NCBI GenBank assembly: GCA_963707515.1 | Contig: CAVPQI010000001.1 | Location: 1,178,001-1,242,000, forward strand | Origin: Sva-07 sp963707515 | GTDB lineage: Bacteria > Actinomycetota > Acidimicrobiia > Acidimicrobiales > Ilumatobacteraceae | Reading direction: 5' to 3' | DNA length: 64,000 nt | Part shown: positions 1-9,331 of the stretch, piece by piece | Position numbering within the stretch: position 1 is the stretch's first letter | Layout of the letters: each line of letters starts with the position of its first letter | Notes under the pieces: generated by a model | Databases searched by the model: none | The model's input: the letters and a program-made list of their open reading frames with translations, nothing else | Told to the model about the DNA's origin: nothing | Position numbers and translations under genes: made by a program

Positions 1-9
1 CCGTCGGTG

Positions 10-74
10 CTCCCCGGCCGTCCCGGTCCACCCCGGCCGTCTGCGCTCCCCGGTCGTCCCGGTTCACCCCGACC
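10..74. repeat. 36-nt-spaced direct repeat
   Basis: Two 29-nt copies of CTCCCCGGYCGTCCCGGTYC followed by ACCCCGRCC start at 10 and 46. They lie beyond the 3' end of serA, just before the 53-bp palindromic elements. No coding frame is convincing here. Confidence 0.5.
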
Positions 75-76
75 AC

Positions 77-129
77 CCGAAATTTGTCGGATTCGTGCCG
101 GCTGGCGACCAGATCCGGACAAATGTGGG
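77..129. repeat. 53-bp inverted-end repeat element, copy 1
   Basis: The left arm CCGAAATTTGTCGG (77-90) faces a decayed right arm CCGGACAAATGTGGG (115-129). The interior shares CGTGCCGGCTGGCGACCAG with the other copies, so this is a degenerate member of the family seen at 138-190 and 25399-25451. Confidence 0.7.
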
Positions 130-137
130 GCGACCTT

Positions 138-190
138 CCGAAATTTGTCCGATGCGTGCCGCCAGGCGACAAGAACCGGACAAATTTCGG
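138..190. repeat. 53-bp inverted-end repeat element, copy 2
   Basis: Perfect 14-bp inverted arms CCGAAATTTGTCCG (138-151) and CGGACAAATTTCGG (177-190) flank a 25-nt interior. It lies just beyond the 3' end of serA. It is REP/MITE-like and could fold into a terminator hairpin. Length and arms match the copy at 25399-25451. Confidence 0.8.
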
Positions 191-244
191 CAGTGCGTTC
201 GACCGCCGGCCGTTCGACCGCCGGCCGTGGGGGCGGCGGGCGGG

Positions 245-1828
245 TCAGCCGGTGAGGGAGACGACGCTGGTGATGCCGGGGGCGGCGCGAAGGCCGTCGA
301 GCACCTCGGCCGGGACGCGATCGCTCGGGGCGATGAGCATCACCGCGGTGTCGGAGCCGGGGACCCGGCTGACGTCCATGTCGGAGATGTTGACGCCGGC
401 GTCGCCGAGCAGCGTGCCGACCGTGCCGATGACGCCCGGCCGGTCGTCGTTCTGGATGACGACCATGTAGTCGACCGGCGGCACGTCGAACGGCGTGCCG
501 TCGATGTTGACGATCCGTTGCTCGCTGCGCGGGCCGCTGAGCGTGCCGCTGATCGAGTGCCCGCCGCCGCGAGATCGGATCAGGTTGACGAAGTCGGCCG
601 ACGTCGCCGAGCGACACATCACGCACGTCGACGCCGTGCTCCTGCGCCCGCTGGGGGGCGTTGACGTAGGTGACCGGCTCGTCGGAGATCGCCCCGAAGA
701 AGCCCTTCAGCACCGGCGAGTCGCGACGATGCGGGTGTCGTAGCCGCCGATCTCGCCCTCGACAGCAGATCTCGAGCTCGTTCGGCAACTCACCGACGAG
801 CGACACGAACAGCCCGCCGAGGCGCTCGGCGAGCGGCAGGAACGGACGGATCGTCTCGCTGCGCCTCGGCGGCGTCGACGTTGACGGCGAACGGCACGAA
901 CTCGCCGGCCAGCGCCAGCTGCACCATCGACGGCGATCGTGTCGCCGGCCTTGTCCTGGGCCTCGCGGGTGCTGGCACCGAGGTGCGGCGTGACGACGAC
1001 CGAGTCGAGCTCGAACAGCGGCGACTCGGTCATCGGCTCGGTCGACGAACACGTCGAGGGCGGCACCGGCGATCACGCCGTCGCGCAGGCACTCGGCGAG
1101 ATCCGGCTCGTCGACGATGCCGCCGCGGGCGACGTTGATCACGCGCAGGCGTCGGCTTCGCCTTGAGCAGCAGGTCGCGATCGATGAGGCCCGACGGTCT
1201 CGGGCGTCTTGGGCAGGTGGATGGTGAGGAAGTCGGACTCGGCGACGATCTGGTCGAGCGGCAGCAGCTCGACGCCCATCTTGCGTGCCCGCTCGGCTCG
1301 GACACGAACGGGTCGTACGCGACGAGCCGCATCCCGAAGCCCTCGCGCCCGGTCGGCGACGAGCTTGCCGATGCGCCCCAGGCCGACGATGCCGAGCGTC
1401 TTGTCGGCGAGTTCGACGCCCTCCCAGCGGGCTGCGCTCCCAGCGGCCGGCGACGAGCGGCGTCGTGCGCCTGCGGCACGTTGCGGGCCGGGCCAGCAGC
1501 AGCGCCATCGTGTGCTCGGCGGCCGAGACGATGTTGCTCTGCGGGGCGTTGACGACCATCACGCCGCGGGCGCGTGGCCGCGTCGACGTCGACGTTGTCG
1601 AGGCCGATGCCGGCGCCGGCCGACGACGATCAGGTCGCTGCCGGCGGCGAGCACGTCGTCGGTGACGTCGGTGGCCGAGCGGATGATCAGCGCGTGGGCG
1701 CCCCGCGATCGCCGACGAGCAGCTCGTCGGCGGACAGCCCGAGGCGGATGTCGACCTCGTGGCCGTCGGCGCGGAGGCGGTCGAGGCCCGCCGTCGGCGA
1801 TCTCTTCGGTGACCAGGATGCGAGCCAT
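245..1828 (-). CDS. serA: D-3-phosphoglycerate dehydrogenase (frameshifted as given)
   Basis: Catalyses the first step of serine synthesis, 3-phosphoglycerate to 3-phosphohydroxypyruvate with NAD. Read across frames, the product is about 527 residues, the length of the long actinobacterial type. It starts MARILVTEEIADGGLDRL, has the Rossmann motif LGIVGLGRIGKLVADRAEGF, then INVARGGIVDE and VVTPHLGASTREAQDKAGD. The intervening ASB domain and a C-terminal ACT domain follow (DYMVVIQNDDRPGVIGTVG, on one intact frame at 245-622). At least eight 1-nt indels break the frame, for example an extra G near 610 where LATSADFVNLI is expected. The conserved sequence continues on both sides of every break, so I read these as sequence errors and not decay. 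Divergent from the membrane protein at 1991. Confidence 0.88.
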
Positions 1829-1977
1829 AGACCCTCATACCTATCTGACGCCGGTCGGCCGACACCACGACGTTTGACGAACCGTTCACCCGAGTGCCTG
1901 CGCCGTCCGAGTGCCACGTGTGGCGTGCCCCGCGCCGGGCACTCGTACGGCACGACACTCGGATGCGACGGTGCCGG

Positions 1978-1983
1978 TACGAT
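1978..1983 (+). promoter_or_regulatory. TANNNT -10-like box, leaderless start
   Basis: TACGAT ends 7 nt before the GTG at 1991, the same spacing as at many other starts here. There is no Shine-Dalgarno sequence. It supports the chosen start codon. Confidence 0.5.
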
Positions 1984-1990
1984 CCGGGAC

Positions 1991-3212
1991 GTGGTGGTGT
2001 CGGCGGAGCGCTGGCGTGCGATCGAGCGGTGGTTCGTCGAACCGCGGGCTGCCGCACTTCGTCGAGCGCCACGACACGGCGTCGAGATCTGGGGCCGGGC
2101 CCTGCCGCTGCTCGTCGCCGCCTACCTCCTGCTCGGGCTCAACGCCCTCGACGTCGAGGACTGGAGCGCTGCCGCGCAACCTCGTCGTCGCCGCCGTCGT
2201 CGTCGGCGATGCTGGTCGTCGCCTGGGTCGTCGCCAACCGCGTGCGCGGCGTCGCCTGCGTTCGACCGGCCGCACGCGCATCGGCCCGGCCGAGCTGGCC
2301 GTGTTCGTGATCGGCCCGGTGGTGCCGTCGCCTCGTCGTCGGCCAGTACCGGCGACGCCGCCGAGACGTGGCGATGGGCATCGTGCTGCTCGTCGCCATC
2401 TGTGCTCTGGTCGTCAGCTACGGCGTGCCGTGCGCTGCTCGCGCTGGGCGTGGCCGCCGCTCCGGGGGCCAGCTCACCGGTGCTCGCCCGCGTCGTCGCC
2501 CGGGCGCTGCCGCTGCTGCTGCTGTTCACGACGTTCCTGTTCATCAACGCCGAGGTGTGGCAGGTCGCCGGGACGCTGACCGGCGCGCGCGTACGTGTCG
2601 TCGCGCTGGGATCTTCTTCGGCCTCGGCACGATCGTTCGTGCTGACCCGGGTGCCCGCCTAATGCGTGCAGCTGAACCGACTTCGCCAGCTGGGACGAGG
2701 TCGCCGACTCGCCGACACGCCGGCCGCCGCCGTGTTCGCTGCGGTCGCCCTCACCCGCCAGACGGCGATCCGCGACGCCGGCCGGCCGACGGCCGCGCCA
2801 GCGCTTCAACATCGGGTTGATCGTCGATCTTCTCGCAGGCGATCCAGATCACGCTCGTCGGGCGTCGCCCTGACCGCGTTCTTCGTGCTGTTCGGGTTCC
2901 TCGCGATCCCCGAGGACGACGATCGCCGCGCTGGACCGGGCTCGACCGACGTGCGACGTGCTCGTCGAGCTGGACCGTCGGCGGCCGCACGCTCGTGCTC
3001 ACCGAGCCGCTGATCCGCGTGTCCGATCTTCCTCGGCGCCTTCCCGGCGATGTACTTCACGGTGCGCTGTCGGACCGACGACACCGTACCGCACCGAGTT
3101 CGCCGACGACGTCGGCCCCGAGCTCCACCAGCTCCTCGCCGTGCGGTCTGCCTACCACGTGGCGCTCGGCACCCATCCGGCGATGCACGAGACGACGCCC
3201 GGCCCGCCGTGA
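1991..3212 (+). CDS. multi-pass membrane protein, unknown function (frameshifted)
   Basis: I do not recognise the family. Across several 1-nt frameshifts the reading is continuous: a cytoplasmic start (VVSAERWRAIERWFVEP), then about seven hydrophobic segments such as ALPLLVAAYLLLGLNALDV, AMGIVLLVAICALVVSYGV, ALPLLLLFTTFLFINAEVW and GVALTAFFVLFGFLAIPE. The soluble C-terminus ends in HVALGTHPAMHETTPGPP. The reconstructed length is about 400 residues. The start is chosen because TACGAT lies 7 nt upstream; no ribosome site is visible. Divergent from serA. The presence of a gene is well supported by the long hydrophobic stretches in successive frames; the function is unknown. Confidence 0.65.
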
Positions 3213-3265
3213 TGATCGAGGCGGCTGACCGAGCCAGCCATCGAGGCAGGCATGATCGAAGCAGC

Positions 3266-4023
3266 ATGATCGAGTCGACGACCACCACCGAGATCCGCCT
3301 CCTGGCGACGCCCGACGAGCTGAGCGCGGCCGACGACCTGTTCACGCCAGGTGTGGGGCACGACCACGACGCCGGTCGTGTCGCTCGAGCTGCTGCGGGC
3401 CATCGCCCACGCCGGCGGCTACGTCGCCGCGCGCGTACGTCGACGGCAAGCGACTCGTCGGCGGCTCGCTCGGCTTCCTCGGCCGCCATCGGGATCGGCC
3501 GTCGCTGCACAGCCACGTCACCGGCATCCTGCCCGGCGTGCGCCGCACCGGGCTGGGGCGGGCGATGAAGCTGCACCAGCGGGCACTGGGCGGCCGAACG
3601 CGACCTGACGTGGATCACGTGGACGTTCGACCCGCTCGTGCGCACGCAACGCCTGGTTCAACATCGCCGTGCTCGGCGCCGAGGTCGCACGAGTACCTCG
3701 TCGACTTCTACGGCCCCATCGACCGACGCCATCAACGCCGGCGACGAGACCGACCGCCTGCTCGTCGCCTGGGACGTCGTACGGCGGATCGTCCCGGACG
3801 GCGCCGCGCGACGGCCGTCGACGTCGTCGAGCCGCTCGCTCGTGCCGACACCGGACGACATCGTCGTGCTGCGCGCGCACCGACCCGCGACGACGGTCCG
3901 CCGTCGTGGCGCGACTCGCCGCCGCGCGACGGCGCTCACCGACGGCACACTCGCCGCCGGACGACCGTCGTCCGCGCTTCGCACCGCGCTGGGCGACTAC
4001 GTCGTCGGCCCGCCGCACGGTGA
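3266..4023 (+). CDS. GNAT acetyltransferase, COG3375-like (frameshifted)
   Basis: Predicted acyl-CoA N-acyltransferase of about 250 residues, read across several indels. It starts MIESTTTTEIRLLATPDEL and contains YVDGKRLVGGSLGFLGRH, then the acyl-CoA binding stretch GILPGVRRTGLGRAMKLHQR (Q/RxxGxG/A pattern). ITWTFDPLVRRNAWFNIAVLGA follows, which is typical of the COG3375 group. The end overlaps the MenC-type racemase start in a GTGA arrangement near 4020, so the two are probably co-translated. In characterised systems such as Geobacillus, a GNAT N-succinyltransferase next to an N-succinylamino acid racemase helps turn D-amino acids into L forms. I infer the same pairing here. Start and end are approximate because of the frameshifts. 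Confidence 0.75.
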
Positions 4024-5176
4024 CCGTGACGGCTGCGACTCCGTCGAGCTGCGGCGAGATCCGCCTGCCGCTCGTCGCCCCGTTCCAGACCAGCTTCGGC
4101 AGCCAGACGAGCCGGCGCATCCTGCTCGTGCGCGCCGAGGTCGACGCGACGGCGTCGATGTCGACCGACGGCTGGGGCGAGTGCGTGGCGCCGGCGACGA
4201 GCCGACGCTACTCGCCCGAGTACGTCGACGGCGCCGCGCTCGTCATCGCGCACCATGCTGCTGCCACGCCTGGCTGCGCGTCGCCGACCTCGCTGGCGCC
4301 GCCGACGTCGCCCCGGCGCTCGACCAAGGTGCACGGTCACCCGATGGCCAAGGCGGCGCTGGAGATGGCCGTGCTCGACGCCGAGCTGCGCGCCGCCGGC
4401 CGGTCGTTCGCCGACCTCCTCGGCGTCACCCGCGACCGCATCCCGAGCGGCGTCAGCGTCGGCATCCACGACACGATCGACGAGCTGCTCGCCGCCGTGC
4501 AGCGGCTACGTCGACGACGGCTACGTGCGCATCAAGCTGAAGATCGAGCCCGGCAACGACATCGAGCCGGTCGCCGCCGTCCGCGACCTGATCGGGCCCG
4601 ACATGCCGTTCCAGGTCGACGCCAACACCGCCTACACGGCGCACGCGACGCCGCCCACCTCGCGCCGGCTCGACGAGTTCGACCTGCTGCTGATCGAGCA
4701 GCCGCTGCCCGAGGAGGACATCGCTCGGCCACGCCCGAGCTCGCGGCCGAGGTGGAGACGCCGATCTGCCTCGACGAGTCGATCGTCTCGGCGACCGTCA
4801 CCGCCGACGCCATCGAGCTCGGCGCGTGCGAGATCGTCAACATCAAGCCCGGCCGTGTCGGTGGCTACCTCGAGGCCGGGCGGATCCACGACCTGTGCCT
4901 CGCAGCGCGGCATCCCGGTGTGGTGCGGCGGCATGCTGGAGACCGGCATCGGGCGTGCGGCCAACGCCGCGCTGGCCGGGCTGCCGGGGTTCACGCTGCC
5001 CGGTGACATCAGCGCCTCGAGCCGCTTCTACGCCCGCGACATCGTCATCGAGCCGATCGACGATCGTCGACGGCCACGTCACCGTGCCGACCGGTCCGGG
5101 GCTCGGTTTCGAGCTCGACGAGGACGCCCTCGACGCCGTCACCACGACGTCGATCGGTGATCAGGGCCAGCGGTAG
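4020..5176 (+). CDS. menC: o-succinylbenzoate synthase / N-acylamino acid racemase (frameshifted)
   Basis: Enolase-superfamily enzyme of about 380 residues, read across several indels. It begins near EIRLPLVAPFQTSFG. All catalytic elements are visible: the KxK pair in YVRIKLKIEPG, metal ligands in FQVDANTAY (Asp), LLLIEQPLPEEDI (Glu) and ICLDESIVSA (Asp), and the second base in IVNIKPGRVGG (Lys). VWCGGMLETGIGRAANAALA near the C-terminus is characteristic of the MenC/NSAR group. Sequence alone does not separate menaquinone synthesis from N-acylamino acid racemisation. No other men genes are nearby and the partner is a GNAT gene, which favours racemase activity. The symbol is therefore tentative. 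Confidence 0.82.
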
Positions 5177-5179
5177 TGT
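5174..5179 (+). promoter_or_regulatory. TANNNT -10-like box, leaderless start
   Basis: TAGTGT overlaps the racemase stop codon and ends 9 nt before the SCP2 ATG at 5189. There is no Shine-Dalgarno sequence, so transcription probably starts at or next to the ATG. Confidence 0.45.
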
Positions 5180-5188
5180 CAGGCGCCT

Positions 5189-5601
5189 ATGACACATGCG
5201 TTCCTGTCCGACGAGTGGATGGCCGCGACGAAGGAGATCCGCGAGAAGTACGCCGACGAGGTGCCGCCGGTGACGGCCGTCGATCCGGATCAACCAGGTC
5301 GTCACCGACGTTCCGTTCGGCGACGGTGAGGTCAAGAGCTACATCGACACGTCGTCCGGCCAGATGTCGTGATGGAGCTCGGCGAGCTCGACAGCCGCCG
5401 ACGTCACCGTCACGACCGACTACGAGACGGCCAAGGCGATCTTCGTCGACCAGGACCAGGCCGCGGTCGATGCAGGCGTTCATGTCCGGCAAGATCAAGG
5501 TGCAGGGCGACATGATGAAGCTGATGGCGATGCAGACGGCGATCCCGATCGACGAGACCACCGACAAGATCGCCGACGAGATCAAGGCGATCACCGCATA
5601 G
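5189..5601 (+). CDS. SCP2 sterol-binding domain protein (frameshifted)
   Basis: Small lipid-binding SCP2-fold protein of about 135 residues. The reconstructed reading runs MTHAFLSDEWMAATKEIREK, then VVTDVPFGDGEVKSYIDT, MELGELDSADVTVTTDYETA and AFMSGKIKVQGDMMKLMAMQ. The last stretch is the hallmark C-terminal helix of bacterial SCP2 proteins. Three indels break the first half; the frame is open from about 5470 to the TAG at 5599-5601. Such proteins are frequent in lipid-metabolising actinobacteria and usually occur as single domains. The ligand cannot be told from sequence. Confidence 0.82.
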
Positions 5602-5604
5602 CTC

Positions 5605-5684
5605 TGTCGGGCCTCACCGAACGCCGGTGGCCGGCACGGTTGGTCGGCCCGACTCCGGCTCGTCGCTGGCGCTTCCTCGCCGGG
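5605..5684. repeat. 80-bp intergenic repeat with conserved stem, copy A
   Basis: Lies between convergent genes. It matches the reverse complement of 18345-18426 over its length; the run GGCTCGTCGCTGGCGCTTCC is identical in both. GTCGGGCC (5606-5613) pairs with GGCCCGAC (5646-5653). In the other copy the closing pair is A:T in place of G:C, a compensatory change. Probably a mobile or terminator-like structured element. Confidence 0.72.
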
Positions 5685-5712
5685 TGATCACCAGCTGACT
5701 GCTCGACCGGAC

Positions 5713-5743
5713 GTTACAACAGGGGTCTGACCCCTGTTGTAAC
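5713..5743. repeat. GGGGTC-core palindrome, copy 1
   Basis: Perfect 31-nt palindrome with arm GTTACAACAGGGGTC around a single central T. It sits between the SCP2 gene and the convergent SDR gene, so it can act as a bidirectional terminator. Related copies lie at 52392, 52445 and 54153. Confidence 0.85.
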
Positions 5744-5748
5744 GGGTG

Positions 5749-6634
5749 TCAGGTGGGGTCGGCGGCGAGGGGGGCGAGGGCGTCGGCGAGGCCACCGACG
5801 GTCCAGCGGTCGTGCTGCTCGACGGTCTCGGCCATCTCCCACGAGCTGGACCCGCTTGACGACGCCGCCCTGCACGATGAACGTCTCGCCGTTGAAGGCG
5901 CAGCCGACCGCTCGCCAGGTAGGCGACGAGCGGCGAGATGTTCGCCGGGTCCCAGATCGTCGAAGGCACCCTCTTTGGCGGACATGATGTCCTCGAGCCC
6001 CGGCGTCGCCAGCGTCAGCCGGGTGCGGGCACCCGGGGCGATGCAGTTGCTGACCACGTCGTAGCGGGTGAGCTCCTTCGCCGCGATCTGGCTGAACGTA
6101 GCGATGCCGGACTTGGCAGCGCCGTAGTTCGCCTGGCCGGGGTTGGAGAACAGCCCCGACGTGCTCGACGTGTGCACCAGGTTGCGCTTCTTCGAACGCC
6201 CGGCCTTGTGCTCCTCACGCCAGTACGCGGCGGCCCAACGGGTGGGGGCGAAGTGGCCCTTGAGGTGGACGGCGATGACGGCGTCCCACTCGGCCTCGGT
6301 CATGTTGACGATCACGCGGTCGCGCAGGATGCCGGCGTTGTTGACGAGGATGTCGAGGTCGCCGAACGTCTCGATCGCCGAGTTGACCATCCGCTGGGCG
6401 CCTTCCCAGTCGGCGACGTTGTCGCCGTTGGCGATCGCCTCGCCGCCCTGCGCCTGGATCTCGGCGACGACCTCCTCGGCCGGCGTGACGTCGGTGCCCT
6501 CACCGTCGTTGGCCCCGCCGAGGTCGTTGACGACGACCTTGGCGCCCTCGGCTGGCGAACAGCAGTGCGTGTTCGCGACCGATCCCCCGACCGGCTCCGG
6601 TGATGATGGCGACGCGTCCGTCGAGTGAGGTCAT
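5749..6634 (-). CDS. short-chain dehydrogenase/reductase (frameshifted)
   Basis: NAD(P)-dependent SDR of about 295 residues, longer than a minimal SDR. The start ATG (6632-6634) has a good AAGGAG seven nt upstream. The protein opens MTSLDGRVAIITGAGRGIG (TGxxxGIG cofactor site), then LDILVNNAGILRD, and VHTSSTSGLFSNPGQANYGAA followed by KSG, which gives the Ser-Tyr-Lys catalytic set. An open frame covers 5990-6390. Indels near 6550 and between 5880 and 5990 break the ends. The longer C-terminal tail (WEMAETVEQHDRWTVGGLAD) resembles SDRs of the type fused to or paired with MaoC hydratases in fatty acid or steroid metabolism; that role is inference. Confidence 0.85.
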
Positions 6635-6730
6635 CTTCGCTCCTTTGCGACACTCGGCATCCGAGACGCCCGGATGCCCGTGCGGGAACCGTAGCGAGGG
6701 AATCGCGACGGTGACGATTCCGCGAACCGC

Positions 6731-9202
6731 TCAGAGGAAGACGAGATCGACGCCCGTGCCGCGTGGGAACGTCTGTCCCGCGGCGGCTTCTTGGCCGTTG
6801 ACGGTGATCGACACGAACGTGCCCTCGGTCGTGCCGAGCAGGCTGTTGATCACGAACCCGGCGGCCTCCAGCGACTGCACCGCCTGCGGATAGGTGGTGC
6901 CGGCGAGGTCGGGGATCGCCACCAGCTCGGGACCCTTCGAGATCTGCACGGTGACGGTGCCGCCCCGCTCGACCGGCGTGCCGGGCGGCGGGTCCTGGGC
7001 GGCCACGCGGCCCGCTTCGACCGTGCTGCTGAACACCTGCTCGCCGGTGGCGATGGCGAGCTGCAGGTTCTGCAGGGCGGCCGTGGCCTCCTCCGTGGTC
7101 TGGTTGGTGAGGTCTGGTGCGGGTCGCGGTTCGGGACCGCGCGACAACGTCACCTCGATCACCGTTCCCGGCAGCACCTGGGCGCCGGCGGCGAGCGAGG
7201 GGTCACCCTGGACCGCCCACGACTCGACGGCGTCGACGGGCACGGTCTCGGAGAATGCCGGTTCGCGCTCGGCGAGCACGAGCTCCATCTCCTCGACGGT
7301 GCTGCGGACCTCGTCGATCGGCATGCCGGTGAAGTCCGGCAGCGTGCGCAGCAGGGGCCCGTCGCTGATGTACATGACGAACGTCTCGCCCTCGGCGAGC
7401 TGCTCCCCCGCCGGCGGTGTGGTGCGCACCACGTGGTCGATGTCGCGCACCTCGTCGCTGCGCTCGCGTTCGATCTCGATCACCCAGTCGTTGCCGGAGA
7501 TCTCGTTGCGGGCGACCGCTTCGTCGACGCCGACGAGGTCGGGGACCTCGTACGTCTTGGTCCGCAAGAGCAAGAAGGCGACGATGCCGAGGGCGACGAC
7601 ACCGATCAGGGCGACCAGCCCGAGCGCCAGGTACTTGCCCCACGGACGGCGCTCACGCTCGGCGTCGTACGGCGTGGGGTCGATCGGCGGACGCGGCGGT
7701 GTGTCGCGAGTGGTGGCGACGGCCGCCGCGGCGGCGACGCTGGCCGGCATGACGGCGGTCTTCGGGCCCGACGCGGGCTCGCCGGCGCTGGCCACCTCGG
7801 CGGTGCCCGTCGGCCGGTCGGCGAGGTCGGTGAGCAGGATCAACGGCGCGTCGGCGTCTCCCGATGGCGAGTCACCACCGGCGGGCGCGGGCGGTGAGCT
7901 CGGCTCCGCCTCGGCGGGCGCGGCTGCCGCAGCTGCGGCGGTTGCCGCGGCGGCGGCCGTGCCGGCAGCGAGCGCAGCGGCGGCGTCGGCGGCATCGTGA
8001 TCGTCGGCGGGAGGCACGACCGCCGGGGCGTCGCCAGCAGGCGCAGCGGGACCGCCCGCCGGGGCGGCGGTGTCGACATCGTCGGCGGTGGGCTCCGGGC
8101 CGGGGGGAACGGCGGCGTCCGTGTCGTCAGTGATCTCTGCGTCGTCGGTGATCTCCGCGTCGTCAGTGGTCTCTGCGTCGTCAGCGATCTCCGCGTCGTC
8201 AGTGATGTCCGCGGCGTCAGTGGTGACTGCGGCGTCAGCGGTGGCGGCGGTCGTCGGCATCGGCGAGGCCGCGGCGTGGCGAGCGGCGAGCGTGCTGGCG
8301 AACAGGCTGGTGGCGACGACCGGCACCGGCTCCGGCCGCGGCAGCGCTTCGGCCGCCTGGACGAGGGCACGCCCGAACTGGGCGGCGGTCCAGCGGTCCT
8401 CGGGGTCGGGACGGCCGGCGCGTTCGAGCACGGCGGCGAGCGAGCCCATGTCGGCGGTGACCGGCATCAGCTTGCCGATACGCGCGGCCAGCGTCGACAC
8501 GGTCGAGTCGCCGGCGAACGGCACCGATCCGGTGATCGCCTCGATCAAGCACAGCGACAGGGCGTAGACGTCGGTCTTCTCGTCGACGTGCTGGCCGAGC
8601 GCCTGCTCGGGTGAGGCATAGCGGGCGACGTGCGTGGACACGGTGGCCGGTTCCGACCACGCCTCGGCGCCCAACAGCTCGGCCATCGAGAAGTCGACGA
8701 TGCGCAGCCGCCCATCGGCGCCGAACACGAGCTTGGACGGTGTGATCTCGGTGTGGATGACACCGCGCGAGTGGCCGTAATCGAGCGCTCGGCAGGCCTC
8801 GAGCCCGACGACCAGCGCCTGCGACGGTGCCAGGAGGCGGCCGCGGTCGAAGATGTCGCGCAAGCTGCCGCCGCCGAGGTACTCGACGACCCAGTAGCAC
8901 GTCGGCTCGCCGTCGACGTCGGTCTCGCCACCGTCGAGGACGGCGGCGATGTTGGGATGCGTCAGCGAGCGGGCGATCACCAGGTGTCGGGCGAAGTCGG
9001 CGCGAAACGACGACGGCCCGGCCCGGTCGGGCTGCACGATCTTGACCGTGACCGGGCGACTGGTCGTCGTATCCACGGCCTCGGTGACGATCGTGTTGGC
9101 ACCGGTCGAGACGACGTTCTCGATCCGGTAGCGGTCGCCGACCAATCGGCCCTCGTGGCGCGTCGACGCCCCCTGCATTCCACCTGGTGTCTCGTCGTCC
9201 AC
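6731..9202 (-). CDS. PASTA-domain Ser/Thr protein kinase homologue, probably a pseudokinase
   Basis: Membrane receptor-type kinase homologue of 823 residues. The kinase fold spans about 22-290, with a Gly-rich loop VVSTGANTIV, Lys54 in VTVKIV and SPE near 198. A low-complexity Ala/Asp linker with DDAEIT repeats follows (about 330-500), then a membrane helix near 525-546 and four extracellular PASTA domains (550-616, 617-690, 691-758, 759-823) that would bind peptidoglycan or muropeptide. The catalytic loop is unusual: HTEITPSK (150-157) replaces HRDxKPxN and DFS (170-172) replaces DFG. The catalytic Asp, Lys and Asn are therefore all changed, so phosphotransfer is doubtful. Start GTG at 9202 is chosen because TAGCGT lies 10 nt upstream and homology begins soon after; ATG at 9178 is an alternative. 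Divergent from 9332. Confidence 0.85.
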   Translation of the reverse strand: MDDETPGGMQGASTRHEGRLVGDRYRIENVVSTGANTIVTEAVDTTTSRPVTVKIVQPDRAGPSSFRADFARHLVIARSLTHPNIAAVLDGGETDVDGEPTCYWVVEYLGGGSLRDIFDRGRLLAPSQALVVGLEACRALDYGHSRGVIHTEITPSKLVFGADGRLRIVDFSMAELLGAEAWSEPATVSTHVARYASPEQALGQHVDEKTDVYALSLCLIEAITGSVPFAGDSTVSTLAARIGKLMPVTADMGSLAAVLERAGRPDPEDRWTAAQFGRALVQAAEALPRPEPVPVVATSLFASTLAARHAAASPMPTTAATADAAVTTDAADITDDAEIADDAETTDDAEITDDAEITDDTDAAVPPGPEPTADDVDTAAPAGGPAAPAGDAPAVVPPADDHDAADAAAALAAGTAAAAATAAAAAAAPAEAEPSSPPAPAGGDSPSGDADAPLILLTDLADRPTGTAEVASAGEPASGPKTAVMPASVAAAAAVATTRDTPPRPPIDPTPYDAERERRPWGKYLALGLVALIGVVALGIVAFLLLRTKTYEVPDLVGVDEAVARNEISGNDWVIEIERERSDEVRDIDHVVRTTPPAGEQLAEGETFVMYISDGPLLRTLPDFTGMPIDEVRSTVEEMELVLAEREPAFSETVPVDAVESWAVQGDPSLAAGAQVLPGTVIEVTLSRGPEPRPAPDLTNQTTEEATAALQNLQLAIATGEQVFSSTVEAGRVAAQDPPPGTPVERGGTVTVQISKGPELVAIPDLAGTTYPQAVQSLEAAGFVINSLLGTTEGTFVSITVNGQEAAAGQTFPRGTGVDLVFL

Positions 9203-9331
9203 AGCCCTCAGAACGCTACCGGCTGCACCCGACGCGCCGGTGGCACGCCGCCGGCGGCGACCCTCCACGCCAACCCTCCCGGCAACCCTCGCCGGCAACC
9301 CTCCACGGCGATTTCCCGGCATCATGGAACG

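Noticed and set aside
245..6634. Programmed frameshifting in the first genes
   Set aside because: There are many breaks per gene at unrelated sequences without slippery motifs; error is simpler.
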